A stretch of 64,000 nucleotides of DNA from Synechococcus sp. UW105 (GTDB taxonomy: Bacteria > Cyanobacteriota > Cyanobacteriia > PCC-6307 > Cyanobiaceae): positions 87,892 through 151,891 of the forward strand of contig NZ_UCNN01000009.1 of assembly GCF_900473935.1 (NCBI RefSeq). The letters are read 5' to 3'. Numbering within the stretch: position 1 is the stretch's first letter; every line of letters begins with the position of its first letter. Under the pieces are notes generated by a model. The model was given only the letters and a program-made list of their open reading frames with translations. It searched no databases and was not told the origin of the DNA. A program made the translations under genes and the position numbers. Shown piece by piece: positions 7,380 through 16,701 of this stretch.

Positions 7380-7898
7380 ATGACGCATTCCACCAGCAGT
7401 CCCTGGCCCGAGCCCCAGATAGATTCAAAGGCCTGGGTGGCGCCCACTGCAGTGGTGATCGGGGATGTACGCATGGATGCTGGCAGCAGTCTGTGGCCGA
7501 TGGCCGTGGCCAGGGCCGATCTCGCCAGCATCAGCATCGGCGAAGGCAGCAACGTGCAGGACGGGGCAGTTCTGCACGGAGATCCTGGAGAACCCGTTGT
7601 GATTGGCGACCATGTCACCATTGGCCACCGTGCTGTGGTGCATGGTGCAACGTTGAAGGATGGCTGCCTGATTGGCATCGGAGCCGTGGTGCTCAACGGC
7701 GTCACCGTTGGAGAAGGTGCCCTCGTCGCCGCAGGGTCCGTCGTCACCAAAGATGTCTCGCCAGGCATGCTGGTGGCCGGAATCCCTGCCAAGGACAAGC
7801 GGGAACTGAGCGAGGAAATCATGCTGAAGCAAGTGGAGCATGCCCGCACTTACTCCGATCTGGCCCTTCAGCACGCCGCAAGCCTGGGCAGCACCTGA
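7380..7898 (+). CDS. Gamma-class carbonic anhydrase-like hexapeptide protein
   Basis: A 172-residue left-handed beta-helix protein with repeated hexapeptides through residues 20-125 (for example [20 protein letters not shown]). The three zinc-ligand histidines of gamma carbonic anhydrases are present: His66 in LHGDPG, and His83 and His88 in GHRAVVH. This places it in the YrdA/CaiE/Cam-like family, a trimer that in some members hydrates CO2. Picocyanobacteria normally use carboxysomal anhydrases, so whether this one is active is unproven. It ends with a short amphipathic helix. It is followed about 120 bases later by psbY. Confidence 0.9.
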   Translation: MTHSTSSPWPEPQIDSKAWVAPTAVVIGDVRMDAGSSLWPMAVARADLASISIGEGSNVQDGAVLHGDPGEPVVIGDHVTIGHRAVVHGATLKDGCLIGIGAVVLNGVTVGEGALVAAGSVVTKDVSPGMLVAGIPAKDKRELSEEIMLKQVEHARTYSDLALQHAASLGST

Positions 7899-8015
7899 TC
7901 CCTCCAGAGGCCCAAGACACAGCGGCCGAAATGCTGCAAAACCAAACGAGCTGTCCACAGCAGCGCAAAGACGGCGAAGCAGTCATTAAGATCATTGGGC
8001 TTTTCTGATAGACCC

Positions 8016-8138
8016 ATGGACCTCCGGCTCGTCCTCGTGGCATCCCCAATTCTTCTGGCACTGAGCTGGGCTGGTTTCAACGTCGGTCGTGCCGCTGTCG
8101 GGCAGCTGCAACTGATGATCAAGCGCAGCCGCGCCTAA
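8016..8138 (+). CDS. psbY: Photosystem II protein PsbY
   Basis: A 40-residue gene found by direct translation. The product reads MDLRLVLVASPILLALSWAG, continues with a second hydrophobic part ending in a QLQLMIKRSRA tail, and is a single-pass thylakoid protein. This matches PsbY, the peripheral low-molecular-weight subunit of photosystem II that lies near cytochrome b559. It is one of the strongest signs that the organism is an oxygenic phototroph. The stop is followed by a possible hairpin (8154-8160 with 8174-8180) just before trmFO. Confidence 0.93.
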   Translation: MDLRLVLVASPILLALSWAGFNVGRAAVGQLQLMIKRSRA

Positions 8139-8153
8139 ACCCCTAATCCGTAA

Positions 8154-8180
8154 GGTTGAGAGTCAGCGAGCGCCTCAACC
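8154..8180 (+). other. Hairpin between psbY and trmFO
   Basis: GGTTGAG at 8154-8160 pairs with CTCAACC at 8174-8180 around a 13-base loop. No T-run follows and the trmFO start lies four bases downstream, so it could stabilise the psbY message, partly terminate, or affect trmFO initiation. Confidence 0.35.
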
Positions 8181-8183
8181 CTC

Positions 8184-9566
8184 TTGAGCACAGGATCAAC
8201 CGTCGTTGTGATCGGTGCTGGCCTCGCCGGTACCGAAGCGGCATGGCAAGTGGCTGCCGCAGGTGTTCCTGTTCGATTGATCGAAATGCGTCCGGTGAAG
8301 CGGTCTCCCGCTCACCACAGCAGTGAATTTGCCGAACTGGTCTGCAGCAACAGCTTTGGGGCGCTCAGCAGTGATCGAGCTGCCGGCCTTTTGCAAGAAG
8401 AGCTGCGACGACTTGGCTCCCTCGTAATCCGCACGGCAGATCAACACGCCGTACCCGCCGGCGGCGCTCTGGCCGTTGACAGAGGCCGCTACAGCGCAGC
8501 CCTCACTGCAGCGCTCGACCAACACCCGCTGGTGACGATTGAACGCCGCGAGCAACTGGTCCTGCCGGAACAGGGTCAGATCACCGTTCTGGCCACTGGT
8601 CCTCTGACAAGCGAAACCCTCGCAGAAGACCTGAGGAGCTTCACTGGGCGGGACGACTGTCATTTCTTCGATGCCGCCAGTCCGATCGTGGATGGAGAGA
8701 GCATTGACATGGCCAAGGCCTTCCGGGCCAGTCGCTACGACAAAGGCGACGCCGACTACATCAACTGCCCAATGACTCAGGAGCAGTACCTCGCCTTCCG
8801 CGAGGCGCTGCTGGGAGCAGAACAGGCGGAGCTCAAAGATTTCGAAAAAGACAGCGCCACATTCTTTGAGGGCTGCCTCCCGATCGAGGAACTAGCCCGT
8901 CGCGGTGAAGACACGATGCGCTACGGACCGCTCAAACCCATTGGCCTCTGGGACCCCCGCTGGGGAGATGTCAACGATCGGGATGTGCGCCGTGCCAAAC
9001 GGGCCTATGCAGTGGTGCAACTCCGCCAGGAAGACAAGGACGGCCGACTCTGGAACCTGGTGGGCTTCCAGACCAACCTCAAATGGGGTGAACAGAAACG
9101 GGTTCTGCGCATGATTCCCGGCCTAGACCAGGCTGATTTTGTGCGGTTTGGAGTGATGCACCGCAACACCTTTCTCGAGGCACCGGAGCTACTCGAGCCG
9201 ACCCTGCAGTTCCGCCGCCGCGATTCTCTCTTCGCCGCAGGACAGATCACAGGCACCGAGGGGTATGCAGCGGCCGTAGCCGGGGGCTGGCTGGCTGGCA
9301 CCAATGCCGCTCGTCTGTGCCAGGGGAAGGCGCCCATCAACCTGCCTCCCACCTGCATGATCGGAGCCCTCACCCACTTCATCAGCGAAGCCCCATCCGG
9401 CAAATTCCAACCGATGCCTCCGAACTTTGGTCTGCTGCCAGCCCTGCCCGAACGCATCAGAGACAAGCGCCAACGTTACGGCGCCTACCGCGACCGTGCT
9501 CTTGCCGACCTAGCCCAGAGGATGGCAGAGACTGAGCAGCTGCAACCGGTTGCAGCTGCTAGTTGA
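8184..9566 (+). CDS. trmFO: Methylenetetrahydrofolate-tRNA-(uracil-5-)-methyltransferase
   Basis: A 460-residue flavoprotein that methylates U54 in the T-loop of tRNA using methylenetetrahydrofolate and FAD. The N terminus shows the FAD-binding Rossmann motif [15 protein letters not shown] at 7-21. Cys54 in [11 protein letters not shown] is the conserved catalytic-region cysteine. The MnmG-related middle ([20 protein letters not shown]) and the C-terminal [20 protein letters not shown] complete the family. Length is typical. The start is TTG at 8184; no ATG or GTG fits. The final codons contain a 26-bp perfect palindrome (9535-9560). It faces the tolC-like gene. Confidence 0.95.
   Translation: MSTGSTVVVIGAGLAGTEAAWQVAAAGVPVRLIEMRPVKRSPAHHSSEFAELVCSNSFGALSSDRAAGLLQEELRRLGSLVIRTADQHAVPAGGALAVDRGRYSAALTAALDQHPLVTIERREQLVLPEQGQITVLATGPLTSETLAEDLRSFTGRDDCHFFDAASPIVDGESIDMAKAFRASRYDKGDADYINCPMTQEQYLAFREALLGAEQAELKDFEKDSATFFEGCLPIEELARRGEDTMRYGPLKPIGLWDPRWGDVNDRDVRRAKRAYAVVQLRQEDKDGRLWNLVGFQTNLKWGEQKRVLRMIPGLDQADFVRFGVMHRNTFLEAPELLEPTLQFRRRDSLFAAGQITGTEGYAAAVAGGWLAGTNAARLCQGKAPINLPPTCMIGALTHFISEAPSGKFQPMPPNFGLLPALPERIRDKRQRYGAYRDRALADLAQRMAETEQLQPVAAAS
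9535..9560. repeat. 26-bp perfect palindrome at the 3' end of trmFO
   Basis: Every base from 9535 to 9560 pairs with its mirror about the centre CCGG at 9546-9549, giving 13 uninterrupted base pairs. It lies in the last codons of trmFO, about 30 bases before the end of the convergent TolC-like gene. There is no T-run on either strand. It could act as a stem near the transcript end or as a protein-binding site. Confidence 0.8.
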
Positions 9567-9591
9567 GTCGTTGCCTCTAAGAGCTCTGCCT

Positions 9592-11373
9592 TTAGGGATG
9601 TTCCATGGCAGGCGAAGCCACCGAAGGTTGGGGAGCGTCCCAGCGCAAGTCCGGTGTGATCGCAGCTGCTGGGTCACGTGGAACAGGCAGCAGCTCTCGC
9701 AGTAGCTGGGCATAGGAGATGTTGACACCCACGGTTGCGTTCAAGCGTTGTTCCAGGCTGCGGATCAGACGTTCCTGGGTGATGGATAGATCGACTTCGC
9801 TGGAGAGACCAGTTTGATAGCGAAGCCGCGAATCGCGAAATGCCTCCAAAGCTGCAGCCAGTCCGCGGCGTGCAGACACCAATTTGGCCAGGCTCGCCTC
9901 ATGCGTAAAAAAGGCGGCTTCAAGCCTCAGACGAATCGCATTACGACGAGCTGCATAGTCCTGACTGGCGGCATTGATTTGGCGCTGCAGGGCGCGAGCC
10001 TCACCGCTGGTGGTACCAGCGTCAAATAACAACCAACGCAAACTGAGCCCAAAGGACCAGTCGTAACCGCTGGTGTTGAGAGTGGGGATGACCGTCCCGC
10101 CACAACAACCGCCATTACTGCTGACCGCGAGGTTGAACTGATTCACGTTTTGGCCGTAGCTCCCACCGCCGGCAAACAGAGACAAGCGCGGCAGGAGTTC
10201 GGCTGCTGTGGCATCTTTTTGCCGCGCCAACGCCGTTCGGGTCGCCAGGATCGCTTCCAATTCCGGGTTACCTCGATAGGCCGCCAACAGGCTGGCTTCC
10301 AGATCAAGGGGCCACTTCGGCATCACAGCGATTGGATCACTGGCAGCGGGCGTGATCTCGGCCGCAAGATTGAGGACCAAAGCCAAACGCCGCCTGGCAA
10401 TCGCCCGATCAGCGAGAGCCTGAATCAGTGCTTCCTGATCACTGGCTTCGATGGCGCTCCGGCGCAGGACATCCAAGCGGGGAACCAAACCGGCCAGCTT
10501 CAGGTCCATCGAGTCCTGCAAAATCAGCAGGTCATTCCGCACCGCAGAATCCTGGATGCGGACGTTTTGATCAGCCTGCTGTAACCGGTAGTAGGCCTCA
10601 CTGATCTTGAGCTGCAGCTGCCTCAATTGGTTGGCGTAGCGCTGGCGTTCGCGTTCAAGCACAGCTCTTGCCGCCTGCACCTTGGGCGTTCGAGCAAAGT
10701 CGAGCAAGGGGTAGTCGAGCTGGAGACCTGCTGAACCACGCGTCGTCGATTGGTTCAGATAGGCCCACCCGCCAGTGGGTACAAAGAAGGCTCCTCGTGG
10801 GTTTGGGGCAAACAAGGGACTATTGCCGAGGTCTGCATTCCCGACCGAAGCAACGTTGTTGGAACTGATCTGACCGGTGTTGCCTGAGGCGACGGCGCTG
10901 ATCCTCGGCCAGTAGGTCCCTAACGCTGCCTGCACTGCATCAAGGGCTGCGGCAACACGCTCCCGTTGGGCCAGCAGTGCAGGGTTATTCGCAAAGCCAA
11001 GGCCCAAGGCATCCAACAGAGTGAGGCCTTGCACCTCTCCTGCCTGCAACTCTTGGGCGCTGGGCAAACTGAGCGGAGCAGGTGCGGCAGTAGAGCTTGG
11101 GGGAAGAGGCCCCTCGGCCACTCGATTCGGTTGCAGAAGGGTTTGAGGCAGCGCTGGGGCAGGTGTGTAACGAGCAGGCGCACCTTCGGGATCAGAAGGG
11201 ATCAGCGCATCAAGAGCACGGAGTTGTTGATCCAGGTCGTTCCAACTGCGTTCCAAACGCTCCACGCCAGACGATTCCTGAGCGATCTGCGCCTGCGCCG
11301 ACGTGATGGACAACGATGCGGATCCGATCACAAGGCCCAAGGCCAGGCGCGTGAGTCGGGTCACCGTCGACAT
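9592..11373 (-). CDS. TolC-family outer membrane efflux protein
   Basis: A 593-residue protein from the ATG at 11373, chosen because it gives a clean signal peptide (LALGLVIGSASLSITSAQA); the frame remains open to 11823 but the extension has no signal peptide and reads as non-coding. The mature protein has the two tandem helical-hairpin repeats of TolC/OEP proteins, for example SEAYYRLQQADQNVRIQD in the first half and RLEAAFFTHEASLAKLVSA in the second. It forms a trimeric outer-membrane channel used by type I secretion and RND/MFS/ABC efflux. A proline-rich linker precedes the channel domain. The HlyD-like adaptor at 41862 might be its partner, but nothing here proves it. Confidence 0.92.
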   Translation of the reverse strand: MSTVTRLTRLALGLVIGSASLSITSAQAQIAQESSGVERLERSWNDLDQQLRALDALIPSDPEGAPARYTPAPALPQTLLQPNRVAEGPLPPSSTAAPAPLSLPSAQELQAGEVQGLTLLDALGLGFANNPALLAQRERVAAALDAVQAALGTYWPRISAVASGNTGQISSNNVASVGNADLGNSPLFAPNPRGAFFVPTGGWAYLNQSTTRGSAGLQLDYPLLDFARTPKVQAARAVLERERQRYANQLRQLQLKISEAYYRLQQADQNVRIQDSAVRNDLLILQDSMDLKLAGLVPRLDVLRRSAIEASDQEALIQALADRAIARRRLALVLNLAAEITPAASDPIAVMPKWPLDLEASLLAAYRGNPELEAILATRTALARQKDATAAELLPRLSLFAGGGSYGQNVNQFNLAVSSNGGCCGGTVIPTLNTSGYDWSFGLSLRWLLFDAGTTSGEARALQRQINAASQDYAARRNAIRLRLEAAFFTHEASLAKLVSARRGLAAALEAFRDSRLRYQTGLSSEVDLSITQERLIRSLEQRLNATVGVNISYAQLLRELLPVPRDPAAAITPDLRWDAPQPSVASPAMEHP

Positions 11374-11944
11374 GCCAGAAATCCTGACAAGGTTGCGACT
11401 CAGTTTGCCGGTTCTGGGCAAAGATGCTGAAGCCTTCCCCGCCAACGACTCAGCGATCAGGACGGTTGGGGGCTCGACAGTGCCAAAGGAGGGTTCAGCA
11501 GAAGAACGGTGGCGGTTAAGCAGTGAAGAGGGCAACACCACAAGACATGGAACAAACGGTTTTTGAACCAAAAACGCCTCCTGTTGCCAACAACGAGGAT
11601 CAGGCCTTCGCACCCTCCACGACACAATTGCAAGCTTGACGGTGCTGCGCTGGTCACCCGACATTCGAGCCTTCCGACACAGGGCTAGCGATCCATTGTT
11701 GTGCCTGGATGAGTCGGGATACGAAGAGCTCCGTGCAAACTGTGGCAAGCACGCAAAAGCACTGTGGCCAAGGCCAATAGAAGACCTCAAAGCATCAGCG
11801 GAACAAACGCATGCCAAGAGCAACTGACTGCCAGTCCTTTCGATCCAATCAAAAAGAGGAGCTCAACAAGGTATTCCCTGCTGAGGCCTCTCCAGCCCTC
11901 CACGCGCCTTCCTTCCTATGCCATCAATGGCCACAGTTAGTGGC
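11374..11944. other. Upstream region of the tolC-like gene, no gene called
   Basis: About 570 bases with no convincing gene. A 63-codon plus frame at 11636-11827 starts with TTG, has no signal, domain or Shine-Dalgarno, and lies opposite an open extension of the tolC frame. The promoter of the tolC-like gene should be here. Confidence 0.5.
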
Positions 11945-12073
11945 ATGAGCATGAACTCGTTGGAGACCGATCCAATCGGAGCACTGCTTATCTTCACAAT
12001 CCTAAAACTCATAGTGCAGACCATGGAACACTCGAATTTGGCCTTGCCGTGGGGCCTTAAGAAGGCCGCATGA
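11945..12073 (+). CDS. Possible small membrane protein (42 aa)
   Basis: An ATG at 11945 (with a second in-frame ATG at 11951) opens a 42-residue frame: a polar start, a hydrophobic stretch IGALLIFTILKLIV at about residues 12-25, and an amphipathic tail ending GLKKAA. It is the only plausible coding segment in the 1.1 kb between the tolC-like gene and the cation transporter. No family is recognised and there is no clear ribosome binding site, so it may be chance. Confidence 0.3.
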   Translation: MSMNSLETDPIGALLIFTILKLIVQTMEHSNLALPWGLKKAA

Positions 12074-12469
12074 CAATCTCAGGCTGAACTGATGTCGCTG
12101 TCTCGACAGAAACTGCAGTCAGCAGCATCACAACACTTCAGCAAGACCTAACCCAACACATTCACCCAGTCCCTAGCCCAGAAAAGACGCAACTAAAATC
12201 TAGGTTGACCAAAAACAAGACAACATCAAAACGACCCTTGATCAACAAGAGTATCGAGTCATTGGCGCAGGGCTCTATGCACGAATGACGGCGTCTATGG
12301 AAACAGAATAGAGACCTAGACAGCCCTGAAAAAATCAAGCACCGCCATGCCACCTTTCAAACAAATCGACCATTTAAAGCACAGCAGGTGACGCACCACT
12401 AGCGATCGACGAGCCTTGGCAACAGCGAAAACTGCAGCGGTCTGATCTCCACTGCTACCAGAAGAGAAC
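12074..12469. other. Intergenic region, nothing recognised
   Basis: About 400 bases upstream of the CDF-like transporter with frequent stops on both strands. No RNA gene, repeat or terminator stands out. It presumably holds the transporter promoter. Confidence 0.5.
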
Positions 12470-13444
12470 ATGACGAGGCCCTTGATGGCAGCAGATGACG
12501 AGGCCTCACGCAGACGCCGCCATCGCCTGATCGAACAGCGTTCTTTGCGCATCGGAGTGGTGGCCAGTGCAGTGATGGCCGTCGGCGGGCTATGGGTGCA
12601 TGTGCTCTCAGGCTCCTATGCGCTGCTGCTAGACGGGCTCTATTCCGCAGTGATGGTGGGATCAGGCCTCGTCGCCGCACGCATCAGCCGCAATGTGGTG
12701 CGCCCGCCGGATCGGGCCTACCCCTATGGCTACGACGGTCAAGAAGCTCTCTACGTCCTGTTTCGATCCCTGGTGCTGATCGGCGTGCTCACATTTGCCG
12801 CCGCCGCAGGGCTGGGCACGGTGATCGATTACGCCAAAGGCCAGCAGATCCCAGCGGTGAGTCTCGGCCCGGTGGCGCTTTACTCAATCGCAATGGTCGT
12901 GATCTGCTGGGGGCTCGCCTGGTGCCATCACCGCGATTGGCGTCGCACCGGAGAGCAATCTCAGCTGTTGATCACAGAAGCCCGTGCCGCCAAGGTGGAT
13001 GGCCTCATCAGTGGGCTCACTGGCATGGCCCTGCTCAGCACACCTCTGCTGCAGGGCACGGCGCTGGCCGTGATCACTCCCATCACCGACTCACTCTTGG
13101 TGCTCGTGGTGAGTGGAGTGGTGCTGCGAGAACCGCTTCAGGCCTTCCTCACCGCCCTGAACCAAGCCGCCGGCGCTTCGGCTGAAAGCGACACAATCCG
13201 CTCCACGCGCGCCGCCCTGGAAGATCTTCTCTCTGGCCTCTCCTGCTGGCTGTTGGATCTCACAGTGATGCAGGTGGGGCGCACAGCCTTCGTGGTTGTG
13301 TATCTCAATCCAAGTCAACCGATGGATGGCGCCGCGATCGACCTGATTCGGCTGCGCATCGAGGAGCGCTGCCGGCAGCTGATGGCCAGCCCGGTGCGCT
13401 CAGAGGTCATCCTGACGGCCACACCACCGTTCCCGGCTGGCTGA
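12470..13444 (+). CDS. Cation diffusion facilitator-like membrane transporter
   Basis: A 324-residue protein with the topology of the CDF family: about six membrane helices from residue 25 to 220, then a cytosolic alpha-beta domain (LSCWLLDLTVMQVGRTAFVV onward). The family exports Zn2+, Fe2+, Mn2+ or similar ions in exchange for protons. Family features visible are ALLLDGLYSAVMVGSGLVAA in helix 2 and EARAAKVDGLISGLTGMALL in helix 5. However, the metal-site HxxxD patterns are altered: helix 5 has AAKVD where His is expected and helix 2 keeps only the first acidic residue. So ion specificity, or even transport, is uncertain. An in-frame ATG at 12485 is an alternative start. Confidence 0.8.
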   Translation: MTRPLMAADDEASRRRRHRLIEQRSLRIGVVASAVMAVGGLWVHVLSGSYALLLDGLYSAVMVGSGLVAARISRNVVRPPDRAYPYGYDGQEALYVLFRSLVLIGVLTFAAAAGLGTVIDYAKGQQIPAVSLGPVALYSIAMVVICWGLAWCHHRDWRRTGEQSQLLITEARAAKVDGLISGLTGMALLSTPLLQGTALAVITPITDSLLVLVVSGVVLREPLQAFLTALNQAAGASAESDTIRSTRAALEDLLSGLSCWLLDLTVMQVGRTAFVVVYLNPSQPMDGAAIDLIRLRIEERCRQLMASPVRSEVILTATPPFPAG

Positions 13445-13613
13445 ATCAGGCCGCTTGGGGGCATCAACAGTGCCATCAGCTGGGGGGATCAAGCCGCTGA
13501 GACAACGCGCTCGAGCTCGTTCCTGGTCCCCTCATCTTTGAGTGCGAACGTCGCTCCTAGCACTGATCAGCGGCCGCAACGCCTAGGGTTCTCGGCGGAC
13601 GAACTGGCCAACA

Positions 13614-15155
13614 GTGACCAAGCCCGCCTGGGATGTGATCGTGATCGGCTCCGGGATCGGTGGCTTGGTCACCGCCTCCCAGTTGGCCGCAAAAGGGGCC
13701 AAGACCCTTGTGGTGGAAAGGTATTTGATCCCTGGCGGTTCCGGTGGCAGCTTCAAAAGGAAGGGATACACCTTCGACGTGGGCGCCTCGATGATCTTCG
13801 GGTTCGGGGAGAAGGGACACACCAACTTGCTGACCCGTGCCCTTGCAGATGTAGGGCAATCCTGTGAGACCGTGCCAGACGCTGTACAGCTCGAATACCA
13901 CCTCCCCGACGGCCTGACCATGGCCGTGGATCGCGATTACGGCGACTTCATCCAGCGCATGAGCGCCCGCTTTCCCCATGAAGCGAAAGGGATTCAAGCG
14001 TTTTACGACACCTGCTGGCAGGTGTTCCGCTGCCTGGATGCCATGCCCCTTCTGTCCCTGGAGGACCCTGCCTATCTAGCCAAGGTGTTCTTTCGAGCAC
14101 CGCTTGCCTGCCTTGGCCTGGCGCGCTGGTTGCCCTTCAATGTGGGGGATGTGGCACGCCGCCATATCCGCGATCGGGATCTTCTCCGCCTGATTGATAT
14201 GGAGTGCTTCTGCTGGTCAGTGATGCCGGCGGATCGCACCCCGATGATCAATGCAGGGATGGTGTTTTCAGATCGCCACGCAGGCGGCATCAACTATCCG
14301 AAAGGTGGGGTTGGTGTGATCGCCGAAAAACTGGTCACTGGGCTTGAGGCCCATGGCGGCTCAATCCGCTACAGCACCCGCGTCACCAAGGTGATCGTTG
14401 AAAACGGCAGAGCCACAGGCGTGCGTTTGGCTGACGGAGACAAGCTCTATGCCCGGCGGATCGTGAGCAACGCCACCCGCTGGGACACCTTCGCGGGCGA
14501 GGGATCACCCTCAACAACTCTTGTGGACGAAAGCCACACCCCTTCGGCGGAGGCCACATGGAGGCGCCGATACCAGCCTTCGAGCTCATTTCTATCCCTG
14601 CATCTAGGGGTGAAAGCGGAGGTGATTCCCAAGGGTTTCCACTGCCATCACCTGCTCTTGGAAGACTGGCGAGCCATGGAGGCTGAACAAGGAGTGATCT
14701 TTGTGTCGATCCCCACCCTGCTCGACCCCTCCCTCGCACCAACGGGATGCCACATCGTGCACACCTTCACGATGAGCGATATGCGCCACTGGAAAGGGTT
14801 AGGGCCAAGCGAGTACGCCGCCAAGAAACAGGCGGATGCCGATCGACTCATTGAACGGCTGGAATCCCTGTTGCCCGGCCTTAGCAAGGCCATCGACGTG
14901 AAGGAGATCGGAACACCACGAACCCACCGCCGCTTCCTTGGCCGGATGGGAGGAAGCTATGGGCCAATCCCTGCCAGCCGCCTACCAGGGCTGCTACCGA
15001 TGCCTTTTAACCGCACGGGGCTCCCTGATCTGTACTGCGTGGGCGATTCATGTTTCCCAGGCCAGGGACTGAATGCCGTTGCCTTTAGCGGCTACGCCTG
15101 TAGCCACCGCATCGGGGCAGACCTCGGACTGAATCAATGGGCTCTGCCTGCCTGA
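13614..15155 (+). CDS. crtH: Carotenoid isomerase (prolycopene isomerase)
   Basis: A 513-residue FAD-dependent enzyme of the CrtI/CrtISO family. It isomerises poly-cis lycopene to all-trans lycopene in cyanobacterial carotenoid synthesis. The N terminus has the dinucleotide fold VIVIGSGIGGLVTASQLAAK, followed by GGSGGSFKRKGYTFDVGAS, and the C terminus has LYCVGDSCFPGQGLNAVAFS, all typical of CrtH. The length matches. The start is GTG at 13614. No other carotenoid gene is adjacent; a membrane protein of unknown role follows 161 bases downstream. Confidence 0.95.
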   Translation: MTKPAWDVIVIGSGIGGLVTASQLAAKGAKTLVVERYLIPGGSGGSFKRKGYTFDVGASMIFGFGEKGHTNLLTRALADVGQSCETVPDAVQLEYHLPDGLTMAVDRDYGDFIQRMSARFPHEAKGIQAFYDTCWQVFRCLDAMPLLSLEDPAYLAKVFFRAPLACLGLARWLPFNVGDVARRHIRDRDLLRLIDMECFCWSVMPADRTPMINAGMVFSDRHAGGINYPKGGVGVIAEKLVTGLEAHGGSIRYSTRVTKVIVENGRATGVRLADGDKLYARRIVSNATRWDTFAGEGSPSTTLVDESHTPSAEATWRRRYQPSSSFLSLHLGVKAEVIPKGFHCHHLLLEDWRAMEAEQGVIFVSIPTLLDPSLAPTGCHIVHTFTMSDMRHWKGLGPSEYAAKKQADADRLIERLESLLPGLSKAIDVKEIGTPRTHRRFLGRMGGSYGPIPASRLPGLLPMPFNRTGLPDLYCVGDSCFPGQGLNAVAFSGYACSHRIGADLGLNQWALPA

Positions 15156-15316
15156 GTGGATCAACACCTCAGCCCAGGCGAGCAATACACCTGGGCTTTC
15201 CAAGCGTGTAGAAGGGTGGCTTGGGATCACTCGGAATCCCCTGATGCGATGGAGCGCATGCTGCGAACAGCAGCTGAGGGTGGGCTCACACAATGGCTGA
15301 AGGCAACTAGAACGTC

Positions 15317-15883
15317 TTGGCGCTCGATGAGAACTCCTTGCGGCGATTTCAGCTGTCCTCCTTCATCCGCTTCACACTGCTTGCGGTGTATCTGGCCTTG
15401 GTTCTGCCGCTGCCGGCATTAGCGCCATCGGCGCTCATGCCTTGGCTGGTTCTGGCAGACCTGGCAGGGCTGGTCTTGATCTGGGCGCTGCTGTCCGAAC
15501 ACGTTGACGTGTCGGACTCGGGCCTACGGGTGGGATACCCCACATGGTGCGGTTGGCTCTTTCGTCGAAGCTGGAGCCTGGAGTGGGATGAGATCAGCGG
15601 ACTGGTCCCCATCTCCACCAGCCAAGGGGGGCGGGTTTATTACTTCACGACCGATGACTTAAGGCACCAGTTGCTGCCCCAGCGCCTGAATGATTTCCCT
15701 GAGTTCCTGGCCATGGTTGAGCGGCATAGCGGAATCAACACCTCAGAGATCAAAGGGCTGACTCCGCCATGGACCTATCGCTTGCTCGCAGGCCTCGCTG
15801 TCCTGATGCTCGCCAGTGAAACGACAACGTTCCTGGCGATTCAGCAGGGTTGGGCACTCATGCCGCCAGGTGGTCAAGGCTGA
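15317..15883 (+). CDS. Membrane protein with PH-like domain, unknown function
   Basis: A 188-residue protein starting at TTG. Two hydrophobic helices lie near residues 17-60 (FTLLAVYLALVLPLPALAPS and LVLADLAGLVLIWALL). A middle segment (EHVDVSDSGLRVGYPTW, then WDEISGLVPI) resembles the PH-like fold of small bacterial membrane proteins. A last helix is near residue 155-175. It is a conserved-looking cyanobacterial protein without a known role. Its last 26 bases overlap the end of the convergent response regulator gene. Confidence 0.75.
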   Translation: MALDENSLRRFQLSSFIRFTLLAVYLALVLPLPALAPSALMPWLVLADLAGLVLIWALLSEHVDVSDSGLRVGYPTWCGWLFRRSWSLEWDEISGLVPISTSQGGRVYYFTTDDLRHQLLPQRLNDFPEFLAMVERHSGINTSEIKGLTPPWTYRLLAGLAVLMLASETTTFLAIQQGWALMPPGGQG

Positions 15884-16622
15884 AGCGGTAACCCTGTTGG
15901 CGAACGGTGGTGATTCCACCGCCATTGCCCAGTCCGGCCTGTTCAAGCTTGCGACGCAGGGTGAGCACCTGGGTGTCCACCGAGCGGGGGCCACCACTGA
16001 ACGGAGGCCAGGCCATACGAAGCAGGTCTTGACGGCTGCGAACCACTCCTGGTGGCATCAGCAGGGCGCAGAGCAAGGCGAATTCGCGAGGGCTGAGCTC
16101 TACCGGCTTCTCACGCAGGGTGACTTGACGCAACAAGAGGTGAACTTCCAGGGGGCCGACGGTGACGCGTTCCTGCAGACCCGAACGACCCCGCTTGAGC
16201 AAGGTGCGACAGCGCGCTGCCAGCTCTTCCAAACCGAAGGGCTTACGCAGGACATCGTCGGCGCCCTCGTCCAACAGACCGACGACCGGTTCGGCGCCGC
16301 TGCGAGCGGTGAGAACGATCACGGGGCAGCGCAAATGCTGACCAAGGCGCAATGCTGAACTGCGTTCCAGCAACTCTGCACTGACCAGAAGATCAGGAGA
16401 CTGTTCTTCACAGACCTCCACGGCTTCCTCAGCAGTCGCCACAGCAGCCGTGAGATAACCGTCCTGGCGCAAGCGCTGCACCAAGACCGTTCGCAGGGTG
16501 GGATGAGGTTCCACAATCAGGACCCGAGAAGGCTCCTTGGGGAGATCTGCAGCCGAAACCGGCGCATACTCCGGAGACTCAGAAGCTCCAACGGGGATCA
16601 GATCGCGAGAAGAGGAGGTCAC
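15858..16622 (-). CDS. OmpR-type response regulator with degenerate receiver
   Basis: A 254-residue transcription factor: an N-terminal tail, a receiver domain at about 32-145 and a winged-helix DNA-binding domain at about 155-254 (SPREFALLCALLMPPG, then SVDTQVLTLRRKLEQAGL and VRQQGYRFS). The receiver lacks key residues: the usual acidic pair is Glu-Pro in VLIVEPHPTLR, and the phosphoacceptor position is Ala in PDLLVSAELLE. Only the Thr in VIVLTAR and the Lys in LRKPF remain. It therefore cannot be regulated by ordinary aspartyl phosphorylation. Atypical regulators such as NblR show that such proteins can still be essential in cyanobacteria. The start is GTG at 16622. No kinase gene is adjacent. 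Confidence 0.87.
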   Translation of the reverse strand: MTSSSRDLIPVGASESPEYAPVSAADLPKEPSRVLIVEPHPTLRTVLVQRLRQDGYLTAAVATAEEAVEVCEEQSPDLLVSAELLERSSALRLGQHLRCPVIVLTARSGAEPVVGLLDEGADDVLRKPFGLEELAARCRTLLKRGRSGLQERVTVGPLEVHLLLRQVTLREKPVELSPREFALLCALLMPPGVVRSRQDLLRMAWPPFSGGPRSVDTQVLTLRRKLEQAGLGNGGGITTVRQQGYRFSLDHLAA

Positions 16623-16701
16623 ATCAGTTGACGGAGCGCCATTACGCTAATCCCAATTCAATGGCACGCTGGTAACAGAGGCTGCCGTCCTCACAAAGGT
16701 C

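Noticed and set aside
11374..11823. N-terminal extension of the TolC-like frame
   Set aside because: It would bury the clear signal peptide 150 residues inside the protein.
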